A stretch of 64,000 bases of DNA from Streptomyces sp. Z26 (GTDB taxonomy: Bacteria; Actinomycetota; Actinomycetes; Streptomycetales; Streptomycetaceae), in assembly GCF_003665095.1 (NCBI RefSeq), contig NZ_RCHV01000002.1:620001-684000 (forward strand), read 5' to 3'. Positions within the stretch are counted from its first letter, which is position 1. Every line of letters begins with the position of its first letter. Shown piece after piece: positions 59,480 to 64,000 of this stretch. A program made the translations under genes and the position numbers. Below the pieces are notes generated by a model. The model did no database searches and was not told the origin of the DNA. It worked only from the letters and a program-made list of their open reading frames with translations.

Positions 59480-59867
59480 CCCGACTCCCTACGCGGCAGC
59501 GGGGACGCGAGAACCGGTGCCGGTGCGTCGGCCAGGTACGGGGGCCGGACCGGTCGGTGACGCGCTGAGGGGGGAAGTCGCGGGCGGCCAGCCAGATGGT
59601 GAGGTCGAAGGCGATCCCGCCGGTGTCGGTCTCGGTGACGACGGCGTGTTCCCGGCGGGTGGTGTCGCGGCGGACGATCTCGTAGCCGCCGTCGCCCCGC
59701 ACCGTGACCGAGGCGGACCAAGCCGGGGCGTCCTCGTCGGGCCGGATGACGACGAAGGTGGTGGCCGAGTCGTCGAGATCCTCCAGCAGCACGAACAGCG
59801 CGTCCTCGGACGGATCGTCGATGTGGTCGCCGCTCTCGCTGCCGGCTCGGTAGTAGGCAGCGCCCAT
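59175..59867 (-). CDS. Small protein of unknown family with a probably spurious C-terminal extension
   Basis: From ATG 59865-59867 the first about 98 residues look like a real acidic alpha/beta protein (DDPSEDALFVLLEDLDDSATT, FVVIRPDEDAPAWSASVTVRG, GIAFDLTIWLAARDFP). I do not recognise the family. After DFPPQ the frame continues for 130 Arg/Gly-rich residues antisense to pxpC, which is not protein-like. In another frame a stop occurs near 59489. Probably the gene really ends near 59490-59570 and a small frame error or a lost stop extends it. The end given is the in-frame stop. Confidence 0.5.
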   Translation of the reverse strand: MGAAYYRAGSESGDHIDDPSEDALFVLLEDLDDSATTFVVIRPDEDAPAWSASVTVRGDGGYEIVRRDTTRREHAVVTETDTGGIAFDLTIWLAARDFPPQRVTDRSGPRTWPTHRHRFSRPRCRVGSRATVVPGRSGPGCPGVPGLRRRGRPPGRRRSPDSRPSPGGRRGRPRGGRRAAPGSRRVPCPRWGVRRRARVPAGGRPGGGRCGCRWRRRGSRRWSACAGRRR

Positions 59868-60284
59868 CGGCCCCCGTCTCCCGTCGAGTCGCTGGTCCGA
59901 GCGGCCAGGATGACACGCGGCACCGACACTTCCCGCGGCCGTCGCCGTCGTCCGTCGCGAGCGGCGAGGGGCACGTCCCACCTGGTCCCCGTACGGCCAA
60001 CCGCTGTCCGCCGGGCCGGGGTTGACGACGTTCGCGGTGATCCCGATGGTCAGGCCGACGACACTGCCCGTACCGTGCGTGCCCGCTGCCACGGCTCCCG
60101 AGCGCGCGCCGAGCGGGGCCGGGGCAGCGCCTCACGCGGGTGGCGGTGGCGTGCACCCCGGCCGGTACCGTGGCGGCGTGCCGCGCGGCAGGTCGCGCGG
60201 CGGGTCAGGCGGGGCACGGCGGTGGGGGTACGGGCCCGTATCGGCCACCGCAGCGGGAGTCGTACGGAACGGGAGCTGCCGGAG
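59868..60284. other. Intergenic, no gene supported
   Basis: About 420 bp between the small unknown gene and the TauE/SafE gene. Open frames across it give Arg-rich shadow protein. No ribosome site, terminator hairpin or operator stood out. The promoters of both divergent neighbours must lie here. Confidence 0.45.
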
Positions 60285-61043
60285 GTGGACGCGGTCGTCG
60301 AGGCGGGGTTGCTGGTGGCCGCCGGGGTGCTGGCGGGACTGGTGGGTACGGCCGGGGGCATCACGTCCCTCGTCTCGTACCCGGCGCTGCTCGCCGTCGG
60401 CGTACCCGCCCTCGCGGCGAACGTCGCCAACATCGTCGCGGGAGTGGCCTGTTGGCCGGGCGCGGCACTCGCCTCCCGGCCGGAGCTGGCCGGGCGCGGG
60501 CCGTGGCTGCGGCGCTGGACGCCGGTCGCCGCCGCCGGAGGGGTGACCGGGGCGGCGCTGCTGCTGTCGACGTCGCCGGGGGTCTTCGCGCGGGTGGTGC
60601 CGTTCCTCGTCGCCGCGGGCTCGTTCACCCTGCTCGCACAGCCCCGGCTGTCCGCGCGCCTCCGGCAGCGCGGGGCCCGTACCGGTGGGCCGGCGCTGCC
60701 GGTCGGGCTGGTCGCCGTGTCCCTCTACAACGGCTACTTCGGTGCCGGTGCCGGAGTGATCACGCTCGCCCTCGTGCTCGTGACCGTGGACGGCGACCTG
60801 CCGCGGGCCAACGCCCTGAAGAACATGCTCATCGGCGCGGGCGCCGTCGTGTCCGCGACCGCCCTGGTGTGGTTCGGGCCGGTCGACTGGGCCGTCGTCG
60901 TCCCCCTCGCCGTCGGCATGTTCTCCGGGGCGGTCCTCGGACCGCGCGTCACGCGGCGGCTGCCACCGGCCGTACTGCGCTGGGCCGTCGCGCTCCTCGG
61001 CCTGGGCCTGGCCGTGGAGCTGCTGGTACGACCGGCGGCGTGA
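60285..61043 (+). CDS. TauE/SafE-family permease
   Basis: A 252-residue polytopic protein with about 7-8 hydrophobic segments. The two glycine-rich TauE/SafE repeats are visible: AGLVGTAGGITSLVSYPALLA near residue 20 and SLYNGYFGAGAGVITLALVL near residue 148. NALKNMLIGAGAVVSA and GPRVTRRLPPAVLRWAVALL complete the signature. Relatives export sulfite, sulfoacetate or other organosulfur anions; the substrate here is unknown. GTG 60285 follows GGGAG by 9 nt; the open frame extends 256 codons upstream through non-coding sequence, which is rejected. Confidence 0.82.
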   Translation: MDAVVEAGLLVAAGVLAGLVGTAGGITSLVSYPALLAVGVPALAANVANIVAGVACWPGAALASRPELAGRGPWLRRWTPVAAAGGVTGAALLLSTSPGVFARVVPFLVAAGSFTLLAQPRLSARLRQRGARTGGPALPVGLVAVSLYNGYFGAGAGVITLALVLVTVDGDLPRANALKNMLIGAGAVVSATALVWFGPVDWAVVVPLAVGMFSGAVLGPRVTRRLPPAVLRWAVALLGLGLAVELLVRPAA

Positions 61044-61110
61044 CGCCCGTACCCTGCCGCGCGGTACGTTCCGCCGTACGGCGCTCAGGGGCGGCTGTCA
61101 GGGATGGCGG

Positions 61111-62025
61111 TCAGGGGCGGCGGGCGGCCCAGACGGCGCGTTCGGTACGTACGGTGAGGTCGTCGCGGCGCAGCAGCCCGTACGGGCTGTCGGTGTCGAG
61201 CAGGCGGTCCAGCGCGGCGAGGTCCTCGGCCGGGAGGGCATCGGCCACACCGGCGCGGAGTCGGCGCAGGCCACCGAGGGCGTAGCGGCCGATCACCTCG
61301 TTGCCGGAACCGTCGATGTCGACCCGGACGGTACGGCTGCCCTCGACGTCGAACCCGGCGGCGGTCAGCAGCGGACCCCAGTCGGCGCCCCGGTGCGACA
61401 GGTGCTCGGCGTGGAGGCGGTCGCTCACCTCGTGGAGGCGTTCCTCCAGGCCGGGGCGGTCGGCGGGGGCGTCCGCGGGCAGGAAGCGGGGGAAGCCGTC
61501 CAGCTCGACCACGGCGAACAGGCCGCCGGGCGCGAGCAGTTCCCGTACGGCGCGCAGGGCGCGGGGCGGGTCGGCCATGTGGTGCATCGACGCGGACGCC
61601 CAGACGAGGTCCGGAGCGCCGAGGTCGGGCCACGTGGCGTCGAGGTCGGCCTCGACGGTGCGGACGCGTTCCCCCAGACCCTGCGCGTCCGCCCGTTCCC
61701 GCAGGCGGCGGAGGTGTACGGGTGAGGAGTCGACGGCGGTGACATGCGCCTCGGGGTAGCGGGCGAGGAGGGCGAAGGTGCCCGTACCGGTGCCGCAGCC
61801 GAGATCGACGACGCGGCGCGGGGGTGCGGCCAGCGGCAGCCAGTCGGTGATGTCGGCGATGTGCTCGGCGAGGACCTCGGCGTCGAGGTCGAGGATCTCG
61901 ACCTGATCCTGGTCCTGCGGGTCCTGGTCAGCGTGGTGGTGGTGATCCTGGTGGCCGCCGTGGTCGTGGCCGGGGTGGTGGTGCGGGTGGCCGGGGTGGT
62001 CCGTGTGCGGGGGTACGTGGGTCAT
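61111..62025 (-). CDS. SAM-dependent methyltransferase with His-rich N-terminus
   Basis: A 304-residue class I methyltransferase. Motif I is VVDLGCGTGTGTFALLAR (about 72-89), followed by VTAVDSSPVHLRRLRE (motif II), DLVWASASMHHMADP and LLAPGGLFAVVELDG. The first about 40 residues are unusual: of them about 15 are His, mixed with Asp, Gln, Gly and Pro, which suggests metal binding. The substrate is unknown; the fold is typical of small-molecule methyltransferases. ATG at 62023-62025. The His-rich region is part of the reading frame with normal third-position bias. Confidence 0.83.
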   Translation of the reverse strand: MTHVPPHTDHPGHPHHHPGHDHGGHQDHHHHADQDPQDQDQVEILDLDAEVLAEHIADITDWLPLAAPPRRVVDLGCGTGTGTFALLARYPEAHVTAVDSSPVHLRRLRERADAQGLGERVRTVEADLDATWPDLGAPDLVWASASMHHMADPPRALRAVRELLAPGGLFAVVELDGFPRFLPADAPADRPGLEERLHEVSDRLHAEHLSHRGADWGPLLTAAGFDVEGSRTVRVDIDGSGNEVIGRYALGGLRRLRAGVADALPAEDLAALDRLLDTDSPYGLLRRDDLTVRTERAVWAARRP

Positions 62026-62147
62026 GCGGCCACGCTAGAGCCGACTTGCGCAAGCAGCACGCCACGTCCCGGCTTACGCAAGACGATGGCCGCGCGCACT
62101 GCCGTACGCGCAAGGCGCGACGGCTCGGCCCCGCGTGCCCGCGCCTC

Positions 62148-62900
62148 TCAGTCCGGCTTGCGCCACACGGAGACGTGCTTCGTGGCGTGCTCGGTGAAGG
62201 GCGTTCCGTCCCAGTCCGCGACGCGGCGCTCCCGTTCGAGCCCGGCGATGCGGGCCATCAGGTCCAGCTCCGCGGGCCAGGCGTAACGGTGCCGGGAGCT
62301 GCCCCGGCGGTAACGCACCTCGGCCGCCCCGTCTCCGTCCTCGCGGGTGAAGTGGTGGGAGACGAGGAGCTGTTCCGCCAGGTCGAACGTGTCGAAGCCG
62401 AGGTGCCGTTCGGACACGTCGAAGGGAACGGCGACCTGGCCGGGCGGCAGGAACCGCAGCGGCGGTACGCCCAGTTCGATGACGAACCGACCGCCGGGCG
62501 CCAAGTGGCGTGCGGCGTTGCGGAAGCACTCGACCTGCTCGTCCTGGGTGAGGAGGTTGGAGATGGTGTTGTAGACGAGGTACACGAGGGTGAACTCCCC
62601 GGGTACGCGGGTCGTCGCCATGTCCCCGATCGTCACCGGGAGCGCGTCCGCGGCGATCTTGCGGCGCAGGACGGCGGCCATGTCCTCGGAGAGTTCGATG
62701 CCTGCGACAGGGACTCCGCGTTCCCGGAGCGGTACGCCGACGCGTCCCGTACCGATGGCGAACTCCAGGGCGCGGCCGTTCCCGGCGAGCCCGGCGAGGA
62801 AGTCGAGGGTCGGTCCGAGGACGGCGGCCGAGGACATCTCGGTCTCCTCGGCGTCGTAGCGGTCGGCGGTCTCACGGGTCCACAGCTCGCTGCTCGTCAC
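62148..62900 (-). CDS. SAM-dependent methyltransferase
   Basis: A 250-residue class I methyltransferase. Motif I is ALEFAIGTGRVGVPLRERG (about 43-61), then VAGIELSEDMAAVLRRK, VYLVYNTISNLLTQDEQVE and HLAPGGRFVIELGVP. The C-terminal part (RHRYAWPAELDLMARIAGLE, then HVSVWRKPD) is that of the Methyltransf_25 group of small-molecule enzymes. Substrate unknown. GTG at 62898-62900 is the start that gives a complete fold. It is unrelated in sequence to the neighbour at 61111 apart from the shared fold. Confidence 0.85.
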   Translation of the reverse strand: MTSSELWTRETADRYDAEETEMSSAAVLGPTLDFLAGLAGNGRALEFAIGTGRVGVPLRERGVPVAGIELSEDMAAVLRRKIAADALPVTIGDMATTRVPGEFTLVYLVYNTISNLLTQDEQVECFRNAARHLAPGGRFVIELGVPPLRFLPPGQVAVPFDVSERHLGFDTFDLAEQLLVSHHFTREDGDGAAEVRYRRGSSRHRYAWPAELDLMARIAGLERERRVADWDGTPFTEHATKHVSVWRKPD

Positions 62901-63086
62901 GGGCGGACACTCTGCCGGGCGCGGCGCGGCCTGTCGACGCAATTACGGACCGCTGGCCGCGGGGGCACAGGCCGCCGGGCGCGGGCCGGTGCGTGCGGGT
63001 CGGTACGTGCGGTTCTCGGGCGAGGCACCCGCTCCGCGCGCGAGCAGCCGTACGCCCCCTCCGCGTGGACCGTTCCCGCGCCCTCC

Positions 63087-63671
63087 CTACTCCCCGTTCG
63101 CCGTGTCGGTGTCGCCGCGCTGGTGGCCGCGGCGGGCGTCACGGTCGAAGATCCCGAGGAGTTCGCAGGGTCCCCCCTCGGCCCCGATGGCGTGCGGCAG
63201 CATCGTCGGGAACTCCGCCGCCTGGTTGGCCTCCACCCGGAACCGCCGGTGGCCCAGCATCAGCACCGCGGTGCCGGACAGGACGACCAGCCACTCGCGT
63301 CCGGGGTGGGCGCGCATGCGCGAGGGGTTGTCGGGCGGCGGCTCGGTCATGCGCTGGCGCATGACCGTCATCCCCGGCTCCGCCCTGATGGGCCAGCTCA
63401 TGCGGCTGTGGGCGGAGTCGATGATCGGGCTGGTGACGACGTCGTCGGAGGCGGTCTCGACGAGCTGGTCGAGGGTCGTGTCCAGGGCTCGGGCGAGGGT
63501 GACGAGGCTGTCGAGGGCGAGGCGGCGCTGACCGTTCTCGATACGGCTGAGCGTGGACTGGCTGAGGCGGGCGCGCGTCGCCAGCTCCTCCAGGGACCAG
63601 CCCTGCGCGACGCGCAGGGCCCGGATGCGCTTGCGTACCAGGCTGTCCAGATCGCCATCGGTTTGCGTCAT
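63087..63671 (-). CDS. XRE-family regulator with cupin domain
   Basis: A 194-residue protein. The N-terminal XRE helix-turn-helix is at about 8-65 (VRKRIRALRVAQGWSLEELA, LSQSTLSRIENGQRRLALD). The C-terminal cupin (about 105-185) has HPGREWLVVLSGTAVLMLGH and AAEFPTMLPHAIGAEG. Such XRE-cupin proteins usually control an adjacent operon in response to a small ligand bound by the cupin. It is divergent from the gene that starts at 63801, which is the likely target. ATG at 63669-63671. Confidence 0.9.
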   Translation of the reverse strand: MTQTDGDLDSLVRKRIRALRVAQGWSLEELATRARLSQSTLSRIENGQRRLALDSLVTLARALDTTLDQLVETASDDVVTSPIIDSAHSRMSWPIRAEPGMTVMRQRMTEPPPDNPSRMRAHPGREWLVVLSGTAVLMLGHRRFRVEANQAAEFPTMLPHAIGAEGGPCELLGIFDRDARRGHQRGDTDTANGE

Positions 63672-63800
63672 AGGCAACATCGTATGCCCTGGATGCAAGA
63701 CGCGCCTACCGTCGTGCGTACGGACCCCGACCCACCGGGGCCACCCGCGCGGAGCGAGCACCGCTCACGCGGCTGACACCTCCCGAAGGGAGCCGGAACG

Positions 63801-64000
63801 ATGCCCCGCACCCCCTCCGCACACGGAACCGACTCACACGCCGCCGCCGTCCACACGACCACCTCGGACCACCCGGACGCCTCCGTCCCCGGGGGCATCT
63901 CCGTACACCCCGGCAACCCGGACGGAACCACCGCACCTCCGGCCGGGTCCGCCACCGACCCGGTCGGGAACGACACCCTGCCGCACGGGACGGTCGACGC
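63801..64000 (+). CDS. Start of an unidentified gene, truncated by window end
   Basis: ATG 63801 has GAAGGGAG about 12 nt upstream, and the frame stays open for the remaining 66 codons. The visible part is a Thr/Pro/Gly/His-rich leader (HAAAVHTTTSDHPDASVPGG) with no recognisable domain yet. Its divergent position next to the XRE-cupin regulator makes it the probable regulated gene, perhaps the first of an operon. Nothing more can be said from the visible part. Confidence 0.6.
   Translation, partial: MPRTPSAHGTDSHAAAVHTTTSDHPDASVPGGISVHPGNPDGTTAPPAGSATDPVGNDTLPHGTVD

Noticed and set aside
59517..61043. A 508-residue open frame across 59517-61043
   Set aside because: Only the last 252 residues look like a TauE/SafE permease; the upstream part is Arg/Gly-rich and crosses the region antisense to the small acidic gene. 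GTG 60285 with a GGGAG site is the better start.

Overview
The window is a 64-kb piece of a high-GC actinomycete chromosome, almost certainly Streptomyces or a close relative. The evidence is the very strong G/C third-position bias, frequent GTG starts, near absence of TTA codons (four in-frame cases found by eye), DUF397/XRE/HATPase modules of the whiJ type, a GAF-ANTAR regulator, a rifamycin-associated element in front of a rifampin phosphotransferase, and actinobacterial families such as EACC1, DUF6479 and DUF6194. No rRNA, tRNA, CRISPR array or intact insertion sequence was seen.

Region 1 (1-8377) looks like a metal-uptake and small-molecule locus. It holds the C-terminus of a CobW/COG0523 GTPase, then on the minus strand a tightly coupled set: cysteine-synthase-like PLP enzyme, DUF364 'heavy-metal chelation' Rossmann protein, MFS exporter, FecCD-type permease, ATPase and lipoprotein. 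A GHMP kinase is divergent from this set, and a Zur/Fur-like palindrome lies just before the kinase. I read it as a candidate non-NRPS metallophore system with synthesis, export and re-import.

Region 2 (8.5-14.6 kb) is a conflict/defence island: EACC1 overlapping a caspase-SF1 helicase fusion, a phosphorothioate-DNA-binding HNH nuclease, a second EACC1 protein and a DUF397 protein. The fusion gene carries a TTA codon and less biased codon use.

Region 3 (15-30 kb) is mixed metabolism: a large secreted PA14/glucose-dehydrogenase-like/DUF1080 protein, TetR with a divergent serine hydrolase and a clear operator, an APH-like kinase, a P450, a class F sortase with a CHRD-like surface protein, and a cysteine-leader-peptide/cysteine dioxygenase/rhodanese operon. 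A DHFR-like reductase, an MTA/SAH-deaminase-like amidohydrolase and a secreted sialidase-fold protein follow, the last behind a LacI-type operator.

Region 4 (30.2-35.7 kb) is a three-gene formate dehydrogenase (Mo subunit, Fe-S subunit, NrfD-like anchor). Region 5 (35.7-46.9 kb) has a whiJ-like module, DUF6479, a LigD-type phosphoesterase, a deletion scar joining MMPL transporter and LuxR response-regulator remnants, an alcohol dehydrogenase, an epimerase, an F420-dependent oxidoreductase, GAF-ANTAR with a serine hydrolase, and DUF6194 with a two-HTH MerR regulator.

Region 6 (46.9-53.1 kb) has rph with its RAE, then two ion-channel genes each with a TTA codon near the start. Region 7 (53.2-59.5 kb) is a pyroglutamate (5-oxoproline) regulon: pcp, DUF979, DUF969, a GntR regulator and pxpABC. 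Near-identical promoters in front of DUF969 and pxpA hold the same operator in the -35/-10 spacer. Region 8 (59.2-64 kb) has a small unknown protein, a TauE/SafE permease, two SAM methyltransferases, an XRE-cupin regulator and the start of one divergent gene.
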